A stretch of DNA of 64,000 bases from Kineosporia babensis (GTDB lineage: Bacteria; Actinomycetota; Actinomycetes; Actinomycetales; Kineosporiaceae), in contig NZ_JAJOMB010000007.1 in the NCBI RefSeq assembly GCF_021129305.1, forward strand, positions 248,001 to 312,000. The letters run 5' to 3'. Positions 26,201 through 33,997 of the stretch are shown here, one piece after another. A model generated the notes under the pieces. The model was not told the DNA's origin and searched no databases. It saw nothing but the letters and a program-made list of their open reading frames with translations. Within the stretch, counting starts at the first letter, position 1. Each line of letters starts with the position of its first letter. Made by a program: the position numbers and the translations under genes.

Positions 26201-26932
26201 CTAGATCCCCAGCTTGCCGTACGGGGGATCCCAGGCCAGAACCTGCGTGTGCAAACCGTCGATCAGGCGCTGCAGCAGCCGATCACCCTCTTCGGCGCTG
26301 GCCCCGGCCGGGTCGCCGAGCACGCCGTTCGGGCTGACCGCCTTCACTCCCCCGGCCCGCAGTTCGTCGATCAGCTCGCGCACCGGCGTGGTGTTACCCG
26401 CCTCGGCCAGTTCCTCGTGCACCAGCCCGGGCTGGATCGCCAGCTGCAGCGAGGTCTCGGCCCGCCCGGCGTGCGCGTCACCGTCCCACATCGCCATCCA
26501 CAGCAGCACATCGCGCGATTCGGCGCGTAACCGCCGCACCGCCCGCACCGCCGGCACGGCATTGCCGCCGTGCGCGTTGACGAAGATCTGCCGCCGGTAC
26601 GTCTCCCCGGCCGAGCGGCCCAGCTCCAGCAGCATCAGCTCCAGTGCCTCCTGCCCGATCGACAGGGTGCCCGGGAAACCGGCGTGTTCCCCGCTGGAGC
26701 CGTAGCCGACCGCCGGAGCCACCGCGACCGAGGGCATCAGCTCGGCCAGCCCCTGAGCGACGGCAACCGCTACGTCACGGTCGGTCCCCAGGGGCAGGTG
26801 CGGACCGTGCTGCTCGGTCGAGCCGATCGGGATGGCAATGATGCCGTCGCCCGCGGCGTGCTCGGCGATCTGCGGGCTGGTCATTGCGGCCAGGTCAAGG
26901 AAAGCCACCCGGGCGAATCTACGCCTGGTCAC
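26201..26932 (-). CDS. mftE: Mycofactocin precursor peptidase MftE (creatininase family)
   Basis: 243 residues from a GTG at 26932; a start nine codons later is possible since no good ribosome site precedes either. MftE cuts the MftC-modified MftA to free the C-terminal Val-Tyr unit. Creatininase-family metal ligands are visible: PIGSTEQHGPHLPLGTDRD (Glu40, His42, Asp51), VNAHGGN (His121) and AHAGRAETS (Glu159). It lies between the VWA gene (61 bases upstream) and mftF (9 bases downstream), all minus strand, so moxR-VWA-mftE-mftF may be one transcript. Confidence 0.94.
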   Translation of the reverse strand: MTRRRFARVAFLDLAAMTSPQIAEHAAGDGIIAIPIGSTEQHGPHLPLGTDRDVAVAVAQGLAELMPSVAVAPAVGYGSSGEHAGFPGTLSIGQEALELMLLELGRSAGETYRRQIFVNAHGGNAVPAVRAVRRLRAESRDVLLWMAMWDGDAHAGRAETSLQLAIQPGLVHEELAEAGNTTPVRELIDELRAGGVKAVSPNGVLGDPAGASAEEGDRLLQRLIDGLHTQVLAWDPPYGKLGI

Positions 26933-26993
26933 TTTCCGTACGCTGCGCGACCCCCACCGCCGGTCCCAACCCGTGTTCTGCTAAAAGGAACGC

Positions 26994-27917
26994 TCAGCTC
27001 CGGAAGATCTGGGACAAGGCGGGAGCCACCTGCCGGTGATCCCGGATCGAGAACATCCTGCCCCGGCCCGCCGCCGCCAGCTCGCGTCCCAAGACCTCGT
27101 CCTTCTCTCCCGAGGAGTCGAGCAGCACGTCAAGGCGTGGCAACAGCCCGGCCGGGCCTCGCGGGTCGGGCCCGGCGTTGTGCACGCAGTCCGACAGCAA
27201 CAGCACCCGGGCCTCCGGGTTGGGCCGCCTTGAGAGCTCGGCCGCCGCCAGCTGCAACGGGAAGCCGACGTTGGTCAGCCCGCGCGCAGGCAGCTTCAGC
27301 AGATCGTCCAGCAGCTTCTGGGCCACGAACGGCCGGCCCATCGGCAGCAGGATCGAGCAGTCCGACCAGAACGCGATCACGCCCACGTCGTCACTGCCCA
27401 GCTCCCCGGCCAGAGCCCCGACCGTGGCCGCTGCGGTCCGGATCCGCTCGCCGCGCATCGACCCTGACACGTCGACCACCAGCTCGACCGAACGCCGGCG
27501 CCGCACCCGCTCGCGAACGATGATGTCCTCGTCCTCAGGAAACGGCTTCTCGGCCAGCACTTCGAGAGTCCGGTCCAGATCGATGTCGTCCGCGCCCTCG
27601 CGGTAGCGCACACTGACCAGCTCGCCCGTACCCCGCCGACTGCCCCGGCCGTGAACCGGACGGTGCAACGACAGGCGCGCGGCGATCTGCTTGGCCCGCG
27701 CCTTGACCGCGTTCTGTTCCGGATCGTCCGCATCCGGTTCCAGGGGCACGTTCTCGCCGACGTCGTCCGTTTCTCCGGGTCCTCCCGAACCCTTCGAGGA
27801 TGCCTTCGCCGCCGCCTTCGTCCCTCGTCCCAACGCCTGCAGCACTGGGCCGCCGCCGCTTTCGGAGATGCTGAACACCATCGGTTCAGCCCGCAGGTCC
27901 TTGGGTTTACGGCGCAA
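26994..27917 (-). CDS. VWA-domain protein, MoxR partner
   Basis: About 307 residues from the only plausible in-frame start, a TTG at 27917, which lacks a ribosome site; the frame is open back to the moxR stop in the same frame, so some extra N-terminal residues are possible. After a charged region of 130 residues comes a von Willebrand A domain with a complete MIDAS: DVSGSM (Asp149, Ser151, Ser153), threonine in GLTNVG and aspartate in LLLSDCVHN. Such proteins work with MoxR AAA+ ATPases to insert metals or remodel enzymes. Its place between SDR genes and mftE suggests a role in maturing a mycofactocin-linked enzyme, which is inference. Confidence 0.85.
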   Translation of the reverse strand: MRRKPKDLRAEPMVFSISESGGGPVLQALGRGTKAAAKASSKGSGGPGETDDVGENVPLEPDADDPEQNAVKARAKQIAARLSLHRPVHGRGSRRGTGELVSVRYREGADDIDLDRTLEVLAEKPFPEDEDIIVRERVRRRRSVELVVDVSGSMRGERIRTAAATVGALAGELGSDDVGVIAFWSDCSILLPMGRPFVAQKLLDDLLKLPARGLTNVGFPLQLAAAELSRRPNPEARVLLLSDCVHNAGPDPRGPAGLLPRLDVLLDSSGEKDEVLGRELAAAGRGRMFSIRDHRQVAPALSQIFRS

Positions 27918-27986
27918 CGGACGTCGTGGGCGCCGATCGCGGCGACCATCGGGTTTCTCTACGGGAGAGTCGGCGTCAACTTCTCT

Positions 27987-28925
27987 TCAACCCGGCTGGG
28001 CCGCGGCCGGGGAAAGGATGAACCGGTCTTCCCAGATCTCCTTCACCACTCGCTCGGCCGTGGTGTCGGAAGCCTCGTCCAGGTGGATCCGGCCGGACAG
28101 GGCCACCGTCATGGCATCAAGAACCAGCTTGGGGTAGGCACTCTCGGCGTCGAGCCGGGTGGTGGAGTCAGCGGCCTCGGCAACCCCGCGCATAGCCGCG
28201 AGCTGGTTGGCCACCAGCACGATGTCGATCGCGCCGCGCACACTGCTGCCCTGGCGCAGGTCCGGGTGACGCCGGGTCGCCCGGTTCACCCACACCGCGT
28301 CCTTGACCAGCAGTTCGCCGAGCGCGCCGCCCTTGTCGGTGCGCAGGTTGACGATGCCGATCTCGGCGGCCTCGTCCTGGTAGTCCACGGCCAGCCGGCA
28401 CAGCCGGTCGGTGATCGACGTGGACAGCCGGGTGGTGCCCACGTTGTCGTACGGGTTCATCGAGGCGATCAGCCGGAACGTCGGGACGGCGGTGACCGAG
28501 CCGGCCCGCGGTACCGTGATCCGGCGTTCGGCGAGCGCGGCCAGCAGGGTGTTCAGGGTGTCGTCGGGCGCGCGGTTGAACTCCTCGAGGTAGAGGAATC
28601 CGCCCTGCTGCATGGCTTCCAGCAGCGGGCCGGGCACGAAGTTGTCCTCGGAGTAGTCCTCCTTGAGCACCCGCGCCGGGTTGTGGTGGCCGACCAGTTT
28701 GGCCGGGGTGAGGTCGGCGTTGCCCTCGACGTAGAACAACGGGATGCCCCACTCCTCGGCGATGGCCCGCAGCAGCGTGGTCTTTCCGGTGCCGGGCGGG
28801 CCCTCGAGGACGAGGTCGCGGCCGGCGGCCACGGCCGAGAGAATGAGCTCGAGCTCGTGCTCACGGCCGACGAGATGGGTGGCGACCCGGTTGCGGGTCT
28901 GGGCGACGTCGGGTGTTTCGGTCAC
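27987..28925 (-). CDS. MoxR-type AAA+ ATPase
   Basis: 312 residues, GTG start with GAGGA 7 bases upstream. MoxR features: Walker A GPPGTGKT (42-49), Walker B FLYLEEFN (110-117), sensor 1 ASMNP, and arginine finger region TSITDRLCRL. The family acts with VWA proteins as chaperone for metalloenzymes or stress complexes. It is separated from the SDR genes by a strong terminator, so it likely starts its own transcript through VWA, mftE and mftF. Confidence 0.92.
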   Translation of the reverse strand: MTETPDVAQTRNRVATHLVGREHELELILSAVAAGRDLVLEGPPGTGKTTLLRAIAEEWGIPLFYVEGNADLTPAKLVGHHNPARVLKEDYSEDNFVPGPLLEAMQQGGFLYLEEFNRAPDDTLNTLLAALAERRITVPRAGSVTAVPTFRLIASMNPYDNVGTTRLSTSITDRLCRLAVDYQDEAAEIGIVNLRTDKGGALGELLVKDAVWVNRATRRHPDLRQGSSVRGAIDIVLVANQLAAMRGVAEAADSTTRLDAESAYPKLVLDAMTVALSGRIHLDEASDTTAERVVKEIWEDRFILSPAAAQPG

Positions 28926-28971
28926 GTCTCGATCCTCGGTCCGCGGGGCAATTATGGACGATTGTCTCGCC

Positions 28972-29007
28972 TCCCCGGCACCCCCACCTTCGCGGGGGTG
29001 CCGGGGA
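28972..29007 (-). terminator. Terminator after the SDR pair
   Basis: TCCCCGGCACCCCC (28972-28985) pairs perfectly with 28994-29007 over an 8-base loop, 11 bases after the stop of the second SDR gene. Confidence 0.85.
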
Positions 29008-29018
29008 CGAAGCGTCCG

Positions 29019-29861
29019 CTATTTGGTGGTGTACCCGGCGTCGACCTTGAGCTCGGTTCCGGTGACGTACCGCGACTCGTCGGAGGCCAGGAACAGCAGG
29101 GCGTTGCTGATGTCGATGGCCTCGACCCACGGCACCGGCAGGCTGTTGGTGGTCCGGAAGACCTCGGCGGCCTGCTCCTGGGTGGGGTGCTCGACGTGCG
29201 GCAGGAACAGCTTGAACGTGGTCTCGTTCAGGATCATCGGGGTGGCCACGCCGGTCGGGTGGATGGTGTTCACCCGGATCGAGTGCTCGGCCAGCTCGTT
29301 CGACAGGGTGCGGGCCAGGCCCAGCACCGCGTGCTTGGAGGCGGTGTAGGGCGCCACGTTCGGCGTGCCCTTCAGCCCGGCCGAGGAGCTGGTGATGATG
29401 ATCGAGCCGCCCTGCCCCTGGTCGATCAGGAACTGGGTGACGGCCTTGGTGGTGTGCCAGACACCCTTCAGGTTGATGTCCAGCACGTCGTTCCAGTCCG
29501 AGTCGCTGACCTCGTGCGTCTTGTCGCTGTGCAGGAAGATCCCGGCGTTCGCGGAAACGATGTCCAGACGGCCCAGTTCGGCGATCCCGGCATCGGTGGC
29601 GGCCTTCAGCGCGGCGTAATCGCGCACGTCCACCTTGGCCGAGTAGATCCGCCGGTCCAGTGCCTCGACCTGCTTCACCGTCTCGGCCAGGTCGGCCTCG
29701 GTGGCGCCGGGATAGAACCGGTCCACGCTGGGGATCGACTCGGCGATGTCCAGGGCGATGATGTCGGCGCCCTCCTGGGCCAGCCGGATCGCGTGGCTGC
29801 GGCCCTGACCGCGGGCCGCCCCGGTGATCAACGCGACCTTACCTTCGACACGTCCTGCCAT
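29019..29861 (-). CDS. Mycofactocin-coupled SDR oxidoreductase
   Basis: 280 residues; AAGGAG 7 bases before ATG. Rossmann SDR with GAARGQGRSHA nucleotide motif, NAGI, catalytic Ser (ITSSSAGL) and YTASK. An insertion after the second strand (IALDIAESIPSVDRFYPGATEADLAETVKQVEALDRR) marks the mycofactocin-associated SDR subfamily, whose NAD cofactor is not exchanged and is recycled by mycofactocin. Substrate is probably an alcohol or ketone; unknown. It follows its paralogue by 30 bases and ends at a terminator, forming a two-gene operon. Confidence 0.92.
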   Translation of the reverse strand: MAGRVEGKVALITGAARGQGRSHAIRLAQEGADIIALDIAESIPSVDRFYPGATEADLAETVKQVEALDRRIYSAKVDVRDYAALKAATDAGIAELGRLDIVSANAGIFLHSDKTHEVSDSDWNDVLDINLKGVWHTTKAVTQFLIDQGQGGSIIITSSSAGLKGTPNVAPYTASKHAVLGLARTLSNELAEHSIRVNTIHPTGVATPMILNETTFKLFLPHVEHPTQEQAAEVFRTTNSLPVPWVEAIDISNALLFLASDESRYVTGTELKVDAGYTTK

Positions 29862-29891
29862 GGTGATGCTCCTTCTCCGTCGAAAGGATCT

Positions 29892-30701
29892 CTACAGCTG
29901 GGTGGTTCCGGCGTCGACCGTCATCGCCAGCGCGGTCACGTAGCGGGACTCGTCCGAGGCCAGGAAGAGCACGGCGTTGGACTGGTCCTCCGGCTGGGTC
30001 GCGGCGATCGGGAGCATGTTGCCCATCATCGCGCCGAGCCGCGGGTCCTGCTCCAGCAGCGGGCCGAAGGCGTTGCCCATCGCGCCCATCGGCGTCTCCA
30101 CACCGGTCGGGTGCAGGCTGTTGACCCGGATGTGGTGCCGGGACAGCTCGGCCGCGAAGGTGCGGGCCAGGCCGGTGACGGCGTGCTTGCTGGCCACGTA
30201 CGGGGTGAGGAACGGCAGGCCCACCAGACCGGCCGCCGAGCTGGTCAGGATGATCGAGCCGCCGCCGGCCGCGATCAGGTGGGGCGCCCCGGCCCGCACC
30301 GTGTTCCAGGTGCCGGTGATGTTCACGTCGAGCGTGTCCTGCCACTGCTTCTGGGTGACCTTGTCCCAGGCGCCGACGTGGCAGATGCCGGCGTTGCCGA
30401 CCACGATGTCCAGCCGGCCGAGCTGGGCCACACCGTCGTCGACGGCCTTGGTCAGCGCCTCGGCGTCGCGAATGTCGGTGACCGAGGCGACGATCCGCCG
30501 GTCCAGCGCCTCGACCTGGCGTACGGTCTCGGCCAGATCCTCCTCGGTCGCCGCCGGGTACTCCAGGTCCTCGAACGGTGCGCAGATGTCGACCGCGATG
30601 ATGTCGGCCCCTTCCGAGGCCAGCTTGAGCGCGTGGCTACGGCCCTGCCCGCGCGCCGCTCCGGTGATGAATGCGACCTTGCCCTCGACACGTCCAGCCA
30701 T
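29892..30701 (-). CDS. Mycofactocin-coupled SDR oxidoreductase, second copy
   Basis: 269 residues from the ATG at 30701 with GGAGAGG 6 bases upstream; the longer open frame (43 more codons) has no family support. Motifs: GAARGQGRSHALKL, NAGI, SSAAGL and YVASK (Ser-Tyr-Lys). It has the same type of insertion (DICAPFEDLEYPAATEEDLAETVRQVEALDRR) seen in mycofactocin-dependent enzymes. It shares about half of its residues with the next gene, so the pair probably arose by duplication and then diverged in substrate. Confidence 0.92.
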   Translation of the reverse strand: MAGRVEGKVAFITGAARGQGRSHALKLASEGADIIAVDICAPFEDLEYPAATEEDLAETVRQVEALDRRIVASVTDIRDAEALTKAVDDGVAQLGRLDIVVGNAGICHVGAWDKVTQKQWQDTLDVNITGTWNTVRAGAPHLIAAGGGSIILTSSAAGLVGLPFLTPYVASKHAVTGLARTFAAELSRHHIRVNSLHPTGVETPMGAMGNAFGPLLEQDPRLGAMMGNMLPIAATQPEDQSNAVLFLASDESRYVTALAMTVDAGTTQL

Positions 30702-30973
30702 GGGGCACCTCTCCAACTTCGTTGTCAGTGAACGGCTTGTGCATCCCCTCCGCCTATTAGTAGCCCCGTCAACTACCTGCGCGCCTTCCCCAAAGGAGCA
30801 ATCCGGCCGTGACCTTGCTCTCATCGACAAGTGTCGAATGTCCTACGTTTTCCCTGGTAGACAAGGACTTTGGCCCTTTTCCGGAGGATCTGCTCGCGGG
30901 CATGACGAAATGCCCCGGGACCGCTGGTCGCTCGGAGCTTGCCTTCGAAGGCTTTATGTAGTTGGCAAAACGG
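30702..30973. promoter_or_regulatory. Control region upstream of the SDR pair
   Basis: No coding frame. It contains a perfect short palindrome TCGACA-AG-TGTCGA (30824-30837) and GCCTTCGAAGGC (30941-30952). Either could be an operator for the SDR operon, whose ribosome site is at 30705-30713. No match to the TGACAC-N3-GTG dyad was found here. Confidence 0.5.
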
Positions 30974-31014
30974 CGGCGCGCGGCCCTCTTCCGCAGGAAG
31001 AGAACCGCGCGCCG
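30974..31014 (-). terminator. Terminator of the mftABC operon
   Basis: CGGCGCGCGG (30974-30983) pairs with 31005-31014 and an inner stem CTCTTCC/GGAAGAG continues it around a GCA loop. On the minus strand it is followed by CGTTTTGCC. It lies just after the mftC stop. Confidence 0.9.
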
Positions 31015-31028
31015 GCGTTCTTCACCGA

Positions 31029-32417
31029 TCAGACCGCCTGAGAGCCTGTTTCGAGGCCCGGCTGCGGGGTGAACCCGGTGAGCGGGTTCTCGTCACAGCC
31101 GCGGGTGGGCGGCCGGACCCCGGCCGCGCTGGGATCGAAACCAGCGAGCGGGTTCTCGTCGCAGCCCCGGGCCGGTGGGGCCGAGACCACACCAGTGGCC
31201 GGGCGTACGCCCAGGGTCAGGGCCACCGGCTTCTTCTTGAGCTTCTGGCTGCGCAGCGGGTTCTTGTGCGAGTGATCGAGACTCGGCTTCGGGACCGAAC
31301 CCTCGACCGCGTCCAGCGCCGACTCACCGAAACCGCGCACGCACTCCGGGTCCGGACCGTCCAGCGGCAGGCCGGTGAAGAACTTGGCCGCCATGCAGCC
31401 GCCCCGGCAGGAGTCGAAGAACTGGCAGGACGAGCACGCCCCACCGCTCTGCGGCTGCCGCAGTTCCTGGAACAGTTCCGAGGTCTGCCAGACGCCCTTG
31501 AAACCACCCTCGTCCCGGACGTTTCCGGCCAGGAACTCGTCGTGGATGGCGAACGGGCAGGCGTACACGTCGCCCACCGGGTCGATCAGGCAGACCACCC
31601 GGCCGGCGCCGCACAGGTTCAGCCCGGGCAGGGCGTCGCCGAAGGCGGCCAGGTGGAAGAAGGAGTCGCCGGTGAGGACCTCCTCGCCGTTGGCGACCAG
31701 CCAGTCGTACAGCTGCTTCTGCTGCGGGGCGAGCAGGTGCAGCTCGTCCCAGACGTCGGCGCCGCGGCCCGAGGGACGCAGCCGGGTCAGCCGCAGCTGG
31801 GCCTTGTACTTGTCGGCGATCGCCTTGAACTCGTCGAGCTGGTCGACGTTCTGGCGGGTGACCACCACCGACAGCTTGAACCCGTGGAAGCCGGCGTCAT
31901 ACATGTTCTGCATGGCCCGCATCGCGGTGTCGTAGCTGCCGGCCCCGCGGACGTAGTCGTTCACCTCGGCGGTGGCGCCGTCGAGCGAGATCTGCACGTC
32001 CACGTAGTCGGACTTGGCCAGGCGCTCGGCCACTTCCTTGTTGATCCGCACACCGTTGGTGGAGAACTTCACGCCGACGTGGTGCTCGGTCGCGTAGTCC
32101 ACCAGGTGCCAGAAATCCGGTCGCACCGTCGGCTCGCCGCCGCCGATGTTGACGTAGAAGACCTGCATCCGCTCCAGCTCGTCGATGACCGCTTCGGCCT
32201 CGGCGGTGGTCAGCTCGCGCGGGTCACGCCGGCCCGAGGAGGACAGGCAGTGCACGCAGGCGAGGTTGCAGGCGTAGGTGAGCTCCCAGGTCAGGCAGAT
32301 CGGCGCGTCCAGCCCGAGGGCGAACTTGTCGACCAGCCGGCCGGGAGATGGGGTAGCGGGCTTACTGGGATTCGGGGTGAAACCGGCCGGGGTAGCCGGT
32401 TCGAGCACAGCCGTCAT
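31029..32417 (-). CDS. mftC: Mycofactocin radical SAM maturase MftC, C-terminal motif duplicated
   Basis: 462 residues. MftC performs oxidative decarboxylation and then cyclisation of the terminal Val-Tyr of MftA. The radical SAM cluster motif is CNLACVHC region (Cys50, Cys54, Cys57), with GGGEPTVRP as glycine-rich SAM motif. The SPASM region has CSSCQFFDSCRGGC and PECVRG for auxiliary clusters. The C-terminus is unusually long: the motif CDENPLxGF occurs twice, at 419-427 (A) and 441-449 (T), separated by a Pro-rich linker, while only one such copy is expected. It overlaps mftB by four bases (ATGA). Confidence 0.95.
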   Translation of the reverse strand: MTAVLEPATPAGFTPNPSKPATPSPGRLVDKFALGLDAPICLTWELTYACNLACVHCLSSSGRRDPRELTTAEAEAVIDELERMQVFYVNIGGGEPTVRPDFWHLVDYATEHHVGVKFSTNGVRINKEVAERLAKSDYVDVQISLDGATAEVNDYVRGAGSYDTAMRAMQNMYDAGFHGFKLSVVVTRQNVDQLDEFKAIADKYKAQLRLTRLRPSGRGADVWDELHLLAPQQKQLYDWLVANGEEVLTGDSFFHLAAFGDALPGLNLCGAGRVVCLIDPVGDVYACPFAIHDEFLAGNVRDEGGFKGVWQTSELFQELRQPQSGGACSSCQFFDSCRGGCMAAKFFTGLPLDGPDPECVRGFGESALDAVEGSVPKPSLDHSHKNPLRSQKLKKKPVALTLGVRPATGVVSAPPARGCDENPLAGFDPSAAGVRPPTRGCDENPLTGFTPQPGLETGSQAV

Positions 32418-32749
32418 GCAGGCTCCTCCGTGGACGTCGTCTTGGGACGGATGAGGTCACCCGCCGCCAGGGACGCAAGCGCCCGGCCCAGGGCCGGGAG
32501 GTGCGCCGGGTCGACCCCCGCCTCCAGACACGCAGTACGCGCGTCCGGGGCGGCGGCCAGACCATTGACGACGTCCAGTAGTTGACGGGTCTTCAGGAAC
32601 GACAGGCGCCGATTCCCGAAGTGGTACATCAGGGCGCCGAAGGGCTCGGGCCGGATGGAGACGCTGGGGTGCAGCTCCCACGCGACGTCGAGATCGAAGC
32701 CCTGTGCAGCCGGTGGGGGCACCGACATCCGGTTGGTCTGGGTCGTCAT
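32414..32749 (-). CDS. mftB: MftB, RRE-type peptide chaperone
   Basis: 111 residues beginning MTTQTNRMSV; a start at Met8 is also possible because no strong ribosome site is present. MftB binds the MftA leader and presents it to MftC. The central part (FDLDVAWELHPSVSIRPEPFGALMYHF...) is a PqqD-like RRE winged helix, followed by a helical C-terminus. It starts 13 bases after the mftA stop and its TGA overlaps the ATG of mftC. Confidence 0.92.
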   Translation of the reverse strand: MTTQTNRMSVPPPAAQGFDLDVAWELHPSVSIRPEPFGALMYHFGNRRLSFLKTRQLLDVVNGLAAAPDARTACLEAGVDPAHLPALGRALASLAAGDLIRPKTTSTEEPA

Positions 32750-32762
32750 GGCCAGGTGGACG

Positions 32763-32867
32763 TCAGTAGACGCCGCACATCCCGTCGATGGAGACCTCTT
32801 CGACGAGCAGCTCCTCGACGGAGTCCTGAACTTCGACGGCGTCCTGGGGCGCGTTCGTGTTGTCCAT
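32763..32867 (-). CDS. mftA: Mycofactocin precursor peptide MftA
   Basis: 34 residues, too short for common gene callers. It begins MDNTNAPQD, has an acidic leader (SVEELLVEEVS) and ends IDGMCGVY, the hallmark of MftA. The last two residues, Val-Tyr, become mycofactocin. ATG at 32867 has GAGAGG 8 bases upstream. It is the first gene of mftABC and lies downstream of a dyad that overlaps its promoter. Confidence 0.96.
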   Translation of the reverse strand: MDNTNAPQDAVEVQDSVEELLVEEVSIDGMCGVY

Positions 32868-32908
32868 CGAAACGACCTCTCTTCCACGTTGAATGCTGGT
32901 GATCGGAG

Positions 32909-32937
32909 TTTATGACACTGCGTGTCGTAAACGTCAA
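32909..32937 (-). promoter_or_regulatory. mftA promoter with candidate MftR operator
   Basis: TTTATGACAC (32909-32918) and GTGTCGTAAA (32922-32931) are inverted arms with one mismatch and a 3-base centre. On the minus strand, TTGACG (32937-32932) can act as -35 and TAAACT near 32909 as -10, so the dyad fills the spacer, a classic place for TetR-type repression. The divergent mftR gene starts 122 bases away. Confidence 0.7.
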
Positions 32938-33052
32938 GACTGGTTATCGACGCGTTCGCGAGGTAGACCGATCGCCCGAAGCGGGGGAAAAGATCACTCC
33001 GATGATTGAATGAGCGGCAACAGCAGTGCCACACGAGGGAGAGTGCACGGCG

Positions 33053-33670
33053 ATGCCGGCGGGGACAGGTTCCAAACAGGCGGAGGCCCGCAGCGGCCGG
33101 CCCCGCGCCACCAGCCGCCACAACCTGGAGCGGATCGCCCTGGAGCTGTTCGCCGAGCAGGGCTTCGACGCCACCACGGTGGAGCAGATCGCCGAGCAGG
33201 CCGGGGTCAGCCGGCGCACCTTCTTCCGCTACTTCGACACCAAGGCCGACGTGCTCTGGTCGGACTTCGACGCCGAGGTGGCCAGCCTGCACCGGCTGCT
33301 GGCCGCGGCCCCGGCCGACCAGCCGCTGACCGAGGCGATCCGCCAGGCCGTGCTGACCGCCAACCACTACGGCGTCGCCGACGTGGCCAGCCTGCGCACC
33401 CGGATGCAGGTGATCGCCGGGGTCCCGGCCATCCAGGCCTCCTCCACCGCGCACTACGACAACTGGGCCGGGGCCCTGGCCGCGTTCGCCGCCCAGCGCC
33501 TGGGCCAGCAGCCCGACGACCTGATCCCGCAGGCCATCGGGTTCAGCGCGCTCGGGGTCTGCCGGGCCGCCTTCGACCAGTGGGTGGCCCGCCGCGACGC
33601 CGACCTGATCAACTATCTCGACATCGCCCTCACCGCCTGGAAGTCCGGCTTCAGCGACCTGCCCGCCTGA
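33053..33670 (+). CDS. mftR: TetR-family regulator MftR
   Basis: 205 residues from the ATG at 33053 (GGGAG about 11 bases upstream); a GTG at 33026 is less likely. N-terminal TetR DNA-binding domain: ATSRHNLERIALELFAEQGFDATTVEQIAEQAGVSRRTFFRYFDTKAD (landmark only). The C-terminal ligand domain matches the mycofactocin-associated MftR type, with ACYL-CoA-like pocket expected from the family. It is divergent from mftABC and a dyad lies between them, so it probably represses mftABC and perhaps mftD. Confidence 0.9.
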   Translation: MPAGTGSKQAEARSGRPRATSRHNLERIALELFAEQGFDATTVEQIAEQAGVSRRTFFRYFDTKADVLWSDFDAEVASLHRLLAAAPADQPLTEAIRQAVLTANHYGVADVASLRTRMQVIAGVPAIQASSTAHYDNWAGALAAFAAQRLGQQPDDLIPQAIGFSALGVCRAAFDQWVARRDADLINYLDIALTAWKSGFSDLPA

Positions 33671-33997
33671 ACACCCGCCCCAGGCGTTACCGAGGCGACG
33701 GAACCAGCACTGCACCGACGGGCCGGGCACGCACCGTCCGAGGCCCCTCGGTCACCGTCGGTTTGTAACGGTTTCCTTAACCCTCTGACATGCCGATCCC
33801 AGCTCCTGCGTACGGAGTGACACCGTCACCATACGGAGGGTCACGAGCTCCGCACGGGAGGTGAAATCAGTCTCGACTTTTGTCGAGCCTGTCGTAATTG
33901 GAACCAAAATCTGTCTCAAGCGAGGTGTAACGCTTCCACTACGCGCGCCGATGGAAGCGGGCGACGGTCCCTGTGCAGTAGTGCGAAGGGTTCATTC
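33671..33997. other. 327-base non-coding stretch after mftR
   Basis: No gene was found. It has several small inverted repeats: CCGAGG/CCTCGG (33738-33751, possible mftR terminator), GTGAC-ACC-GTCAC (33818-33830), CTCGAC-TTTT-GTCGAG (33872-33887) and CGCTTCCA/TGGAAGCG (33931-33959). The later ones may form the leader or control region of the next gene. Confidence 0.55.
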
